Shown here: piece after piece, positions 10,589 through 22,939 of the stretch
How positions within the stretch are numbered: the stretch's first letter is position 1
How the letters are laid out: each line of letters opens with the position of its first letter
Source: Dipteronia dyeriana
Lineage: Eukaryota; Streptophyta; Magnoliopsida; Sapindales; Sapindaceae
Direction of reading: 5' to 3'
NCBI GenBank assembly: GCA_032871835.1
Contig: CM065296.1
Location: 12,912,001 to 12,976,000 of the forward strand
DNA length: 64,000 bases
Made by a program: the position numbers and the translations under genes
The notes under the pieces: generated by a model
What the model saw: only the letters and a program-made list of their open reading frames with translations
What the model was told of the DNA's origin: nothing
The model's database searches: none

Positions 10589-11240
10589 TAAAACAAAGAG
10601 ATTGATTTGGAAATTACTTGATAACTGCGTTTTGAATGATAAAGGAAAATTAATTAAAGAATAATCTTCTAAAATATTTATTTTTGATTGATCATTGATT
10701 CTGATTACTTAGTGATCAAGTAAGTATCATAATCCAAAATTGATCACTAATTCTGATTACCTAGTGATCAAGTAAGTATCAGATTCCAAAGTGGAAATCA
10801 ACTATTTCCTTAATTTCCTTAACCAAAACGAAAATTACATTTTTCCTTATCACTTATTTAAAACTGTCTGACTTAGAGAAAATAATTAATTCTTTCCTTA
10901 TCAATAAACTGATTTAAGAAAAATTAAATTTAGAATAGTAGCAAAAGTTCAGCTGTACTCTGACTGTCCAACCAGAGCGGTATTTGTGTATACAGGACGT
11001 GCCCACACACATGTTGATAAGATACTATCATATAACTACTTATATACTACGTATAAGTGTTTTACCCAACCAATGAGACTCAATTTCTCATTCACCCATT
11101 AATCGATTTGTGAGTTTGAGTATACCACTTCGAAGCTCTCACGAAGGAGAATTTGATTATACATTGATCATTCATTTTTATGAAGCCGATCATACTTAAA
11201 TAACACTCTCAAACCGCTTATTTATCATAAATTTCCAACA
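10589..11240 (-). repeat. Copia-2 3' LTR copy (left)
   Basis: Shares many blocks with 16,461-17,052, including AAAGAGATTGATTTG, TTAGTGATCAAGTAAGTATCA, the ACACATGTTGATAA block and the terminal TTCCAACA. On the - strand it begins TGTTGGAAATTT after the purine tract. Its left edge abuts the Tat-1 LTR end and lacks counterparts of sequence next to the right copy. Confidence 0.8.
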
Positions 11241-11816
11241 ATCCCCCACAAGAATGAAAATTGACCGAGGAGACACGAGAGATGACAATTGGTAAGTTTA
11301 AATGGTCGAAACCTGCATAAGATAAGTAAGTATTACCCTTTGAACATTCCCTTATAAAGGCATGCTTACTTTACTGGTTGATTAGTAGATGTGATATCCT
11401 TGAACTGTTCTGTCGTTTTATATCAATGATAACACACTAGACCTAATTTGGTTCTCATTTTTATGTTCGTTTTGGCCATGAATGTGCTTCTGGTTCTGTG
11501 AGAGTCACTGGAGAATATAGCCCTTCACTATTCTCTTTTAGAAGCGGCCCCACTTCTCTCTCATATAGGTTATTTTTTAATTAAGAGTAACTCACAATAC
11601 CCTGCTTGGGTTTCTGTTGCATGAAATCCCGATGCATAAGAATCATTAAAAACCACAGTTTAACATTTTTCTTACGGGCATCACTGTTTCATCATAGGAA
11701 TGGGCTAGAGGGTAATCCCCACAGTGATCCAACTAAGTCTTACAACTTGGTTGTCCCATTAAGCCTAGATTTTAGGATCTCTAGTCAACTAGGTTAGGTT
11801 TCCAATTTATCGACTT
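11241..11816 (-). other. Copia-2 3' untranslated region
   Basis: Non-coding stretch between the RNase H stop and the 3' LTR, with the polypurine tract at 11,241-11,252. No other feature seen. Confidence 0.5.
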
Positions 11817-12476
11817 TTATTTCATGGACTTTAGTCCTAATCCCCTAGATGATGTTTCAACTAACTCTCTATTTAACTCTTTGGTTAGCGGATCCACAAT
11901 GTTATCTTTTGACTTTACATAGTCGATAGAGATAACTCCAGTTGAGAGTAGTTGTCTAATGGTATTATGTCTTCGACGTACATGTCTTGACTTCCCATTA
12001 TACATGTTGCTATGTGCTCTTCCTATTGCTGATTGACTATCACAGTAGATACAAATCGTTGGCACAGGCTTTGACCATTTTGGAATATCCTCTAAGAATT
12101 GATGTTGCCATTCAACCTCCTCTCCATATTTATCTAAACCAATAAACTCATATTCCATTATCGATATGGCTATACATGTCTGTTTGGAGGATTTCCAAGA
12201 TACGGCCACACCTCATAGTGTGAATACATAGCCACTAGTGGATTTTGAATCTTTCATATCAGATATCCAGTTTGCATCAGTGTATCCTTCTAGGACTGCA
12301 GGATATCTGGTATAATACAGTCCAAAATTACGAGTGTATCGCAAGTACTTATGTACTCTTACTATTCCTTTACAATGATCTTTTCCTAGATTACTCGTGT
12401 ATCTACTTAATTTGCTGACTGCATTAGCCACGTCTGGTCTTGTACAACTTGTTAAATACATCAGACTTCCTATCAC
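11817..12476 (-). pseudogene. Copia-2 RNase H
   Basis: Copia-type RNase H in two open pieces. The first (12,476-12,213) has [33 protein letters not shown] and STSGYVF. The second (12,209-11,817) has AVSWKSSKQTCIA, YCDSQSAIGRAHS, RRRHNTIRQLL and KDNIVDPLTKEL. Catalytic acidic residues are visible in YTDAN and YCDSQ; the expected AEY-type glutamate appears as MEYEF. A short break separates the two pieces at about 12,210. This would be the C-terminal end of the polyprotein. Confidence 0.87.
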
Positions 12477-12594
12477 TCAATAATATTCTAGTTAAGAGAC
12501 GTTCTCACCCTTATTCTTGGATATGTGTATATTTGTATCTACTGATGTTCTAGAAATTTCAGAATCAATTTTGTTGAATTTCTCAAGAATCATG

Positions 12595-13250
12595 TCAACA
12601 CAGTGACTGACTTAGAACAAGCTCGTTCGATGTCCTTGAGGTTTTCATTCCTAACATTACATTAGCTGGTCCCATATCTTTGATATCAAATCTTGATTTC
12701 AACATATCATTGATAGATTTGATCATTTTATCATCACTACTAACAATGAACATGTCATCAACGTAAAGGCACAAAAGGACATAGCCATTTCTTGTGTCCT
12801 TGACATAAACACAATTGTCAAATTTGTTGATTTTAAAACCATTTGACATTATAACATTGTCAAATTTCTCATGCTATTGTTTTGGTGCTTGATTTAGTCC
12901 ATATAAAGACTTCACCAACTTACAGACTTCTTTCCTTGCCCTGGAGCGAAAAAACCCTCAGGTTGTACCATGTAGATCTCTTTCATCTAGATCTTCATTT
13001 AAGAAAGTTGTTTTCACATCCATTTGATATACTTCAAGATTTCGCAAAGTTATAATTGCAAGTATCATTCTAATGAAGGTTATTCTCGTCACAGGAGAAT
13101 ACGTATCAAAGTAATCTAGACCTTCTCGTTGACTGTAACCTTTAATTACAAGTCTAGCCTTATGCTTATTAATTGATCCATCAATTTTCATTTTCCTCTT
13201 GAAAAACCTTTTAGACTCTAGCGGTTTACATGCCGGAGGAAGGTCCACAA
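12595..13250 (-). pseudogene. Copia-2 reverse transcriptase
   Basis: Copia RT in two open pieces. At 13,248-12,958: KMKIDGSINKHKARLVIKGY, DYFDTYSPVTR and YQMDVKTTFLNEDL. At 12,849-12,595: GFKINKFDNCVYVK, the catalytic box LYVDDMFIV, and DMGPANVMLGMK. The YVDD box is intact. A frameshift and stop lie between 12,850 and 12,957 (the LVKSLYGLNQAP region). Confidence 0.88.
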
Positions 13251-13589
13251 ATCCCTAGGTAAGATTTTGATGAATGAAATCAATTTCGCTCTTGATATTC
13301 TCTTTCCACAAGGGTCCTTCTAAAGAGCCCACCGCTTCTTTGAAGGTTCGAGGTTCACCTTCTAGCAAATATGTCAGAAAATCAGGACCAAAGGATGTTT
13401 CCGTCCTAGCTCTTTTACTACATCTAGGTTCATCCTCAACTTCTTGTTCTTGGTCCTTACAACTTTTAGCTTGTATTCATTTTGACGAACTTGTTTCATC
13501 ATTGGATTTACATGGAAACACATGTTTGAAGAACTATGTATTTCTAGATTTCATTATCGTGTTTTATGCATATCTAGGATGTTAGACTT

Positions 13590-13985
13590 ATACACCAAAA
13601 TCGATAATCACTACTGTTATGTGCATAAACAGTTTTTAGACATATTTTCACCTTCTTAAGTGTCGGTACGACCACTTTGGCAAGACACCCCCACATTCGT
13701 AAGAATTTGTAGGAAGGCTTTCTTCATTTCCATAGCTCATATAAGGTCTAATTTACTTTCTTTCGGATACCTTATTTCAAAGGTAATTGCCATATGATAT
13801 AGCTTTACCCTACATGTTCTGAGGCAATCCAGAACTTATCAACATTGCATTCTTCAATCCTTTCAAGGAATGATCTTTCCGTTCAACAACTCTGTTTGTT
13901 GATACGGCACAGTGGTTTGATGTATGATTTCATGTTGTGCACAGAATTCACCAAACGGTGTTTCATACTCACCACATGTTGCTTC
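13590..13985 (-). pseudogene. Copia-2 integrase, C-terminal half only
   Basis: Reading the - strand gives CGEYETPFGEFCAQH, then RVVERK with the third catalytic residue (Glu), SSGLPQNM, and degenerate copies of the plant copia run ending FFKHVFPC. The zinc-binding domain and first catalytic Asp are absent. The fragment starts directly after gag sequence at about 13,985, so it is the far side of a deletion. Many stops and frame changes. Confidence 0.7.
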
Positions 13986-14937
13986 TTAGTGGAACGTTTC
14001 ACTTATGGTCATCCCTTCAGCATGAATCTCATGCATAATCACATGAAGCTTTTGGGCTTGACTCATAACTGTCTTCAAGTCCCTCATATTGTAATCAAGA
14101 AACCGGCCAACAATAAACATTTTGGATCTAGCATCATCGGTTTTGTATTTCTGGTATAATGACTCCCACAGTTCTTTGGTTGTTTTCTTTGAAGAACATA
14201 TGTTATACAGTGAATCTGACAGCCCGTTCAGTATGTAGCTTTGACACAGAAAATCCGAATGGTTCCACACATCTATAGCATCCCATACCTGAAGTCTCGC
14301 TCTTAACCACTATTGGGTTTACGAGCATCTCCAGTCAAGATCTGGCTAGATTCAGTGTAGTCAAATAGAACATCTTTTGTTGTCACCACTAAAGGTTCCT
14401 GTGACTCACCTATTGGATTATCACCAGTTCTGCCGTGTTTTCCCACGGATGAGTTGATGACCAAAGTCGATCTTGCCACACTTGGCCCCCAAGTATCAGA
14501 ATGATAACATCTAAATTAGGTAGAAAATTAATTCACATTAAAATTGGCAATATTGATAATTACAATTTTAAAGTTCAAAAGAATTGATTTTGACAATAAT
14601 CGCTATTTTAAACTTACACATCCAACATGTTAACACCGTTTGCCTTTGGAGCCTCGTCAGTTAAAATCTCATAAGATTCAACGTGGTCAGGTAGAGCAAC
14701 ATCGTTTGTTAACATCTCTTGAAAATTAGAACACTGAATTTCTACGATTTCTCCAAATGGTTCATAGGAACTAAAACTGGAGATACAAACGAGTTCATCA
14801 ATGGGGTATTAACTTGACCCACAAAAGGGTTCCCCAACGAATTGGCCATCTAACCCTCACTCAGGTTGACCAATTGAGTCTCTTGAGCCACACTTTGGTT
14901 CATAACAAAATTTTTAATGGGGTTCGTTTCGGTAATC
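13986..14937 (-). pseudogene. Copia-2 gag, C-terminally truncated
   Basis: The best part is 14,270-13,986, with the UBN2-type copia gag signature: CQSYILNGLSDSLYN, TTKELWESLYQKY, FIVGRFLDYNM. An upstream frame with many Asn and Val residues starts at a possible ATG near 14,930. Between about 14,300 and 14,640 the frame is lost. The zinc knuckle that normally follows is deleted. Confidence 0.72.
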
Positions 14938-16460
14938 ATTATCATTGAAAACCAAGCACAAAACCAAGAATCACAGTTTGTATATATATATATATAATAT
15001 AATACATTTATATATCAAAACATTGATTTATCATATACTTATATAGTATTGTTTGTCAAACTTATATCAAGTATCAACCAAACACGAATCAATATGTTAA
15101 TATATATTAACACTAATAAAACACAACCAGTGTGTTAATATGCATAAAATAATTTATCATCATCTAATTATTTTTTTTAACGATGATATGGTAGATGGAA
15201 CTAATGATATCAAACATTCATTGATATACTCCACCACATAGTAATATGACAACAGTATTAAATATATATAAGTCAACATATATATACATATTATTTTGAT
15301 CAGATTTTACTTGATATAGACCAAAACTATATCTCAGGAATATATAAACAATATATGTGTTTATATCGCTCTTTCCATCGTTTTACCACAGATAACTATT
15401 GTTGTAAAACAATCACAGAAACACAAACAAAGATTAAAAAGATATCCACTACAATGTTCAGTTTTATGATCTGATCTATACACCAGAATGGATTGTTTTA
15501 CCATTTTTATAACAAAAACCGTACACACATATATTATCAAATATATGTATTATCAGATTGTACCAAATATACATAACAATTTATTCAAGACTGATATATA
15601 TCCAATGTTTATATACATAATATATCAACCCTTCAATTTGAGTTTATGAATATTTTATATGAAGCACTCATACTTCCATATATCAAAACATGATATATTT
15701 GTTATCATAATGATAACAACACTGATATCAAAACAACTTTGATATAGAATCAGTGAAGCAATAATGGATTCTAAATTTGACAATTGAAATCACAATAAAC
15801 GTCTGGTATCAAATGTGATTACACAGTCGAAATCACATTTGATTTCTAATCCAGAGTTTTTTAATAGATCCGATTTACCAAAGCATAAATCAGATTATTA
15901 AGTGAAATCAATGTCATATAGTAGACCTGATTTCCATAGATTATATATATATAAATTCGAAACCATTGTCTGGAAAACATACCCAATTTCCACATATATT
16001 TCTTTTTTTTTTTAAAACCCGAACCAACGAGGTTTCAAGTTTGTCACGGTCTAAGCAGTACTAGAAACGAAAACCAGAAGGTTTGAAGAAAACGTTTTTA
16101 AAATAGAAGATAGTAGAAATTGTCTTAAGATTGTTGTTTGTATATCGAAAACTATCTGGTTCGAATATGAAGAAAGTAACAAATAGAAACAAAAAGTTAG
16201 GGAAATCGAGGTCCGTGTTACACACAGTGTCCTTACGAAAATTTCACCATATATAACACCGTATGTGATTGTCTCCCAGGATACAACGATTTAACAGTGA
16301 AAATACAAAGCACTAACCACTCTCAGGGAACTCAAATTAGGTTCGAACGTACTAAGCACAGAAAGAGAAAAAAACGAGAAGAGAGAACAACTATTGCTTT
16401 GGAAATTTCGTGATTTTAAGAATGTGTCTTTGAAGTGTAGATTAGGGTTTCTTATATAAC
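14938..16460 (-). other. Copia-2 leader / untranslated region
   Basis: AT-rich non-coding DNA between the right LTR segment and gag, with many TATATA runs (for example 14,982-15,005). The leader part (16,200-16,450) includes a CCTGGGAGACAATCAC block on the - strand. No coding signal seen. Confidence 0.5.
16452..16458 (-). promoter_or_regulatory. Copia-2 TATA box
   Basis: - strand GTTATATAAGAAACCCTAAT fits a plant core promoter at the end of U3, followed by the transcribed leader. Confidence 0.45.
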
Positions 16461-17052
16461 TGAAATCAAAGAGATTGATTTGAAAATTACTTGATAACTA
16501 CGTTTAAATGATAAAATAAATTTAATTAAAGAATAATTTTCTAAAAGATTTATTCCTAATTGATCTTTGATTCAGATTACTTAGTGGTCAAGTAAGTATC
16601 AAAATCCAAAATTGATCACTGATTATGATTACTTAGTGATTAAATATCAGAATCCAAAACGGAAATAAACTATTTCCTTAATTTCCTTATCCTTATCATT
16701 CATTTAGAGAAAATAATTAATTCTTTCCAAAAATTCGGTTGTACTCTCACGGTCAAACTGGAGCGGCATTCATGTACGTAGGATGTGTCCATACACATGT
16801 TGATAAACTACTATCATATTACATATAAGTGTTTTATCCGACCAATATGGGATACACATTTTTCCCTACACAATGGGCTTACTTTGAGACTCATTTTTTC
16901 ATTCACCCATCAATCGATTTTTGAGTTTGAGTATACCACTTCGAAGCTCTCACGAAAGAGAATTTGAATATACCTTGATCTCTCATTTTCATAAAACCAA
17001 TCATACTCAAATAACGCTCTCAAACCGCTTGTTTATCACAAATTTTCCAACA
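16461..17052 (-). repeat. Copia-2 5' LTR copy (right)
   Basis: Homologous to the left copy, ending TTTTCCAACA on the + strand. A TATA-like TTATATAAG lies just beyond its left edge on the - strand, suggesting that the true LTR (R-U5) continues further left and that only the U3 part is shared with the truncated left copy. Confidence 0.78.
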
Positions 17053-18240
17053 ATTTATACTCTTATTTCAAATTATTTGATTATGAACTTAAATAAAATA
17101 TTTATACTTAAAAATATCATTTTCATAATATTGTTTGTAGTAAACTACTTATATAGAGTTTAAGAAAAAAATCATAAAATTTAATTATTAAACATATATA
17201 CTCGATACAAAAAGAAAAAAAAACAAGCAAATAAGAATATATTTCTCTCCTTCTTTGTTTATTTAATAAAAGCTAGATTGTTTATATAATCCTGATTTAT
17301 TTAAGTAACAAAATCGAATTGTGCATGAAAAATTTACCTGATTCAGATTTCAGCACCAAATCAGACCTTAATTCAAGCTATATGGTATTATGATTCTTCG
17401 AATGATTTTCTTTACTAATTATGAATGAAAAGTTAAAATAAAGCTGTAACGAAAAGATTATCCAAAGAATCACGTAAGTATGATATTTCTACAAGAATGG
17501 CCCCTATTTTCTGATATATGACTTGGTCGAATCTATTAGATTCATGCACATAGCAACAAATCAAATTATTCAACACCTTTTATAGTGAAAACAACGTGAA
17601 TGGGTATCTATAAGAATCATGAACGTTAAAACAAAAAAGGATATTAATAAAAAAAACAAGAAACAAGAAACAAAAAACCACTTCTTTGCTTACACTCCTC
17701 TAATTCCACTAGTTTCTAATTTGCTAGGCCCCTCTCCCGCTCTCTTTCATTTTCAAACTGTCATCAACGATTTGGACATTTTTTTTTGTTGACAAATGAA
17801 TGTGGTATTGTTGATACGATTACATTCTCAATATTGGTATGATTGTAAATTTAGATAATCTATGATCGTAAAGTAGATCAATTATTGAAACCAGATTCTG
17901 GTCTTTTGGTTTGAATTTTTCTTTTTAGTTTTTATTTTATGATTCTGGTATTTTGGTTTGAATTTTTCTTTTTAGTTTTTATTTTATGGATACTATTAAT
18001 CTGTATCAACACAGGATAACAATTAAACATTAAATAAAAAAAGAAAATATTTATTACAAATATACATTTATTGCAGGACAATAGCCCTTAACACTACCCT
18101 TGTTTTATATCCCTCATGAAATGGCGATTCCAACATTAAAAATACTAGCCAACTGAATAAATATCATTTCTCACCAAACCAATATGGTTAAAAACATTTT
18201 TAATCTATATAACATATATAAAGGATATTGATAGACATCT
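17053..18240. other. AT-rich intergenic DNA
   Basis: No ORF with recognisable content and no RNA gene seen. Contains poly-A/T runs and a 47-bp tandem duplication at 17,894-17,987. Confidence 0.5.
17894..17987. repeat. 47-bp tandem duplication
   Basis: Two near-identical copies beginning GATTCTGGT at 17,894 and 17,941, differing at one visible base (CTTTTGG versus ATTTTGG). Confidence 0.9.
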
Positions 18241-18280
18241 TGCCCTTTTATCCAACATTGACATTCAACTTGATGTGGCA

Positions 18281-18493
18281 GCTTACATGGCACATCCTTA
18301 TCAGCTGCCACATCATAACATTGTCACGTCATTGTATTTTTTAATGTGTTAGATTAAAAATAAAAAAAGAGAAAAAAAAAACTTTAAGCGCCAAATTAAT
18401 CAATCATTTGATGCACTGTCTCTCACACATTGAAAAATGTAATGACGTGACAATGTTAAGATGTGACAGTTGACAAGGATGTGCCATGTAAGC
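18281..18493. repeat. Foldback MITE-like inverted repeat
   Basis: Left arm 18,281-18,349 (begins GCTTACATGGCACATCC) is repeated in inverse at 18,425-18,493 (ends GGATGTGCCATGTAAGC), with a 75-bp loop. The arms match over about 69 bp with scattered differences. The left arm may extend outward (18,230-18,280), but the outer right part is replaced by the hAT element. No coding capacity; a non-autonomous foldback transposon is the likely identity, superfamily unassigned. Confidence 0.75.
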
Positions 18494-18520
18494 AGTGGCG
18501 GACCCAGAATTTTTTTCCAG
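18493..18520 (+). repeat. hAT terminal sequence
   Basis: CAGTGGCGGACCCAGAATTT marks the transposon edge. It interrupts the right arm of the foldback repeat, which shows that the hAT inserted into the MITE. Confidence 0.65.
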
Positions 18521-18732
18521 ATGGGACATTTGAATTAAGTAGTAAAACTATTGAAAATTTAATACCAAAATAAAATGAGTTTTATTATATAGAAAATAAT
18601 TAATGATGACATAATAAAATTTAGCTAAATATAAAACAAAATATGTAATCAAGATGAATTGTCTTACACTCAACAAGAAAAAAAAAAGCAATATTCAAAA
18701 CATAACAAAAGAAAAACACAAACTATTTCGAG

Positions 18733-21090
18733 TTACAATTTTCCTTGACAGGGTTTCATATTTTGAAATCGTTGTATAATAGTCTCCTTAACAATTGTGT
18801 CAAAAATATCTCTCTCTACATATACAAGCAAGCTATCATTTAACCACTCATCTCCCATTCGATTACGTAGGTCAGTCTTCACAATATTCATAGCAGAAAA
18901 CACTCTTTCTACCGTAGCAGTTGCAACTGGTAGTAGTAAAGCCAATGTCAAGAGCAAATAAACTAATGGATAAACCTTATCTTTTTTTTCTCAACCATTT
19001 TTTGTGCTAGTTCAGTAAGACCATTTAATTCTAAAAATTCAACACTAGAGCGCATGTCTGCAATATAATTCTCATGTTGATCTTCAAGTGCCAAGAGGTT
19101 AATAAGAGAATAGTCTCTCGGATAAAATTGAGCAAACCAAATCAATTTATGTTTGTTGAATGCATTAAATTGATCTGTAGGACTTAGACATGCAACACAA
19201 AGAAGTAACTCAGTATTCGCCTCTGGAAAGTTACTATTTAACTCTTGAAGTTGCATATCTATCACGGCACAAAATAAATCAACTCGATAATGATGCATAT
19301 TCTTGATCTCTTGAGTTTTACGCCTTGATCTACCTTGAGGTATAAACATATCATCCATTTTAACAACTCTGATTCTATGTTTTACACAAAAAGAAGAAAC
19401 CTGACTTAAACAAGAATCTCACCCATCACCTCTCATTGTTTGAAGTCGTTCCTTACTTGTTTGTAACAAGTTCATGGCATTCACAATATCTTGATCTTTC
19501 TTCTGTAAAGTTTGTGACAACTAATCTGTGACTCCTAATATTATTTTCATCAAATACTGAGCAAAAATAAAATCAAAAGTTTCTATCGAATTCAATAAAA
19601 TCTTTGCTTCATATTTTTGCTCTTGATTCAATCCATTCTCTAGTAACATCTTAAGTACTTCCATAATAGATGAGAACATGAAAATCATTCGGAGTATAGT
19701 ATTGTAATGTGAACCCCAACATGTATCACTTGCTCTTTGAAGACTCATTTCTTGATTTAATCCCTGACCAATTGAAAGTTCATTGTTTTCTAACGCTTCA
19801 AAAACTTTAGCTACTTGTTTTTCTCGAAGAACATCACGGTGCTTAGCAGATGATCCAATAACATTCACCACATAAGTAATCCAATAAAAAAATACCAGTA
19901 ATATCTGCATGATTTTTTTGCCAAGGCTACAAGAGCTAATTGAAGTTGATGGGAAAAACAATGCACATAAAAAACACTCTCATTCTCTTTTAAAATAAGT
20001 GATTTAAGACCAATGAACTCACCTCTCATATTACTTGCTCCATCGTAACCTTGTCCTCGCAATTTAGAAATACTTAATCCATGTCTAGAAAAAAAATGCA
20101 TCAATGGCCGCTTTAAGTGAGTGAGTAGAAGTATCAGTAACATGTTCAATGCTTACAAAACGCTCAATTACACTGCCACTTTTATCCACATATCGCAATA
20201 CAATAGCCATTTGCTCTTTTGAAGATATGTCACGAGATTCATCAATAAGAATTGAAAATAATGAATCACCAATATCTCTTATAATTGTATTAATAATTTC
20301 AATTGAAGTAGCACTTACTATATCTCTTTGAATCTTGGGTGCTATCAATTTCAAATTTTCAAGAGCACTTTTGAGTGTCACAGCTTTTACGTTTTCATTA
20401 TGACCATATAGCCAGTGTAAAAGCTCAAGAAAATTTCCTTTGTTGCTAGATTTTTCTGATTCATCATGTCCTCGAAATGAAAGCCCTTGCCGTAAAAGAA
20501 ACCAACTACAATCAATTGAAGCACCTAAACAAGTTCGATATTCAATTCGATCTTGATCTGTCTATTTGTTGATAGTTGTCTCAATATGTTGATTCTGATT
20601 CATTAGATCTAGACATTTTCTTGACGCTTGCTGATGGGCTATATACTTATCATGTTTTTCCAATAACGAAGCCTGATTCTTCCAATTTGTAAACCCTTCA
20701 CTAACAAAAGAGTCACCGCCTCCTTGTTTCCCATTATCTGGTTTAAAAAGATAACAACATAGACAATATACTGCTTCATTTTTTATACTATACTCCAACC
20801 AAGTAGAATATCTATTGAACCAAGCACGATTGAACCACCTTGACTTGTCTACACAAGGTATTAAACGAAAATTTTGTTCTCGAGGTTGACAATGACCCTC
20901 TAATGTATGTTATCTACGAACTTGTTCACGACCATTAGGATGATAATCCCATATTCTAGTTCGAAGCCCTGGATCAGCAGAGAGATCAGACAAATTGATT
21001 TCAACACAATGTTTTATTGAAGAAGATCTCATCTCAAGTGTCCATGTTTTTTTCAAATACTTCTCAATAATTGTTTTTTTTTCTGAAAAT
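18733..21090 (-). pseudogene. hAT transposase (TTF-type zinc finger, DUF4371-like, hAT dimerisation)
   Basis: Reading the - strand: an N-terminal TTF-type finger region (KKTWTLEMRSS, then YCLCCYLFKPDNGKQGG and FTNWKNQ), a DUF4371-like catalytic region (SLFSILIDESRDISSKEQ, GQGYDGASNMRGEF, VHCFSHQLQLALVA), and the C-terminal hAT dimerisation domain (LPVATATVERVFSAMNIVKT, RNRMGDEWLNDSLL). Catalytic acidic residues are visible in IDES and YDGAS. About 780 codons in total, the usual length for the family, but broken by stops near 20,565, 19,520 and 18,960 and by frameshifts near 19,900 and 20,090. Candidate ATG at 21,032; an in-frame extension upstream reaches about 21,090. Confidence 0.88.
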
Positions 21091-22939
21091 AATCATCAAT
21101 GGCAATAGAAAAAATATATAAAAATCTAAATAAAACGAAAAATAATATTTATACATAGAAAATAATCACAATATAATTTATAATAAGAAAATTAAGATTA
21201 TAAAATAAAGAAAAATACTACGGATCAAAATAATTGAATCATAATATTAAATGGGCAATTATAATACAATAAATTAAAATTTAAGGTTTTATGGTTTATT
21301 GATAATCATGAGATGTATACCAAAGTAACCAAAATAAAACTATTAAAATTACTGAAAAGAATAATAAATAATTTAATATAAAATATAAATTGAATTAATT
21401 AACCAGAAATTGAGAAATTGAGAAATTGAACGTGTACTTGTACAATATAGAAGAAAATTGTTTTGTTTTACTATAGGAAAAAACGAGAAGTAGAGGTATT
21501 TAAAGTAATTGAGGAAAAAAATATAAAGAATTTAGAATCGAAGAAGGAGACAATATTTCAATGAAATAGGAAATCAGAAACAGGGGAAGAGAAGAATATT
21601 AAAAACAGAAACGAAAGTGACTAAGTATAGTACAATTCGGAAAGGATTTATTCTTCTATTTTATAAAGTGAGGGTAAAACTGAAATTTTACTAAAAATAT
21701 AATAGTAAATAACAGAAGTAGGCGTACATTTCGTTAATAAAAAGGAGCACTTTTGATTGGCAGACAAGTGACAACACATGGCCCACATGACCACATGACC
21801 CCATCAATCCATAATATTATTTAATCCTTTTGTTCTTACCCTTTTAACTTGTTTTTTTTTTAAATAAGTCAGGCCCGTGCCCTACCTGGGTTAAGTGTGT
21901 GTCCATCTTTATATGTAAGCTCAAATATTAAATTAGATAAAAGAGTTGTATGTTTGATTCCATATATAAAAACGGACCCTCACAGCATCACCTATCGCTG
22001 TGAAGGAGTTTTGAATTTAAATACATTAATCTATACAATTATATATATTAGTTATATATTTTTCTTTTAATAAATTGAATTTTTTTTTAAGAAGTAATAA
22101 ATAATAATGAGTGTTCTGGAAATCATCAATTGAAGGCATAACTTTTGGGTTTTCAATAGTAACTTTTGGGTGTCCAATACCTATAAAACTGATATAAATT
22201 TTCATTAATGTTTTTTTTACAATGCATTTTGGCTTTTTATCTTACCCAAACAATTCCTATATATAAAGTGCTACCCATTATTTGTAGACTTAGACACCAA
22301 GGAGCAGGGCTCAAGCTATGGCAACTATCAATTGCTACATAGATGACAAGGCATATACACCATAGAGGTATGCAAAAATTGTTATGTCAATTTGATAAAA
22401 TTATTAGGTATTGTTGTTTGTCAGATTTTTTTTGTTAGGTGAATCGACAATCAATCACCACCCCCGCGATTACCTCACCCAACCATGAACCAATTCAAGT
22501 CATCGACCATCGGTCACCAAGCCCATCACCATAAAAAAACCGTAGAGATTATATAGAGAAAGAGATAAGATATATGGGGTGAATAATCTTGAGAAACAAA
22601 TATGGAGATTTTGAGAGAGAAACAAATTAAAATGAGTGAGAAATAATCTTTAAAAAAATAAATATAAGGAATGAAGAGAGATAAACATAAGATTGACAAG
22701 ATGATGTAAACGTGGTATTTAATACACCACATGAATATATTTTTGTTTATTTAATTCAAATTTTTAATGAAATTTATTCAAATTTAATAGAGCTTTAAAT
22801 AATTTTAAAATGTTGAATTGATCAAAATTATTCAATCAGTGCACCCATCACTGGGAATAAAAATTAATAATTTGACTTTTAATTAAATCATTAAATTTAA
22901 TTTATAAACCCTAAAAGTCTATTCTCATGCATATTTTGT
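21091..22939. other. AT-rich intergenic DNA
   Basis: Contains the presumed promoter side of the hAT transposase gene (about 21,091-21,650) and then anonymous AT-rich sequence. The ORF at 22,526-22,732 looks like chance. No feature I can support. Confidence 0.4.

Larger units (their letters stand above)
10589..17052 (-). mobile_element. Copia-2: Ty1/copia LTR retrotransposon with internal deletion
   Basis: Element on the - strand bounded by two homologous terminal segments (10,589-11,240 and 16,461-17,052). It reads gag, C-terminal half of integrase, RT and RNase H, the copia order. Protease, the gag zinc knuckle and the N-terminal half of integrase are missing through one deletion near 13,985. 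A purine tract (reverse complement of ATCCCCCACAAG, 11,241-11,252) abuts the left LTR. I found no clear target-site duplication or primer-binding site. Confidence 0.82.
18493..21090 (-). mobile_element. hAT-superfamily DNA transposon, degraded
   Basis: The 3' end on the + strand coordinate side begins CAGTGGCGGACCCAGAATTT at 18,493, a terminal motif I recognise from plant hAT elements whose transposases carry a TTF-type zinc finger. The transposase gene lies behind it on the - strand. I could not find the matching inverted end to the right (search to about 26,000), so that end is lost or diverged. The 8 bp before the end, CATGTAAG, are a candidate target-site copy. Confidence 0.75.

Noticed and set aside
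14480..14640. Possible intron in Copia-2 gag
   Set aside because: A GT and AG can be found, but the flanking frames are not coherent, so there is no support.
21881..21920. GGCCCGTGCCCTACCTGGG as the missing hAT inverted end
   Set aside because: It does not match the complement of CAGTGGCGGACCC, and no CATGTAAG copy lies next to it.
22526..22732. 68-residue hydrophobic ORF on the - strand
   Set aside because: AT-rich chance ORF with no neighbouring gene signals.
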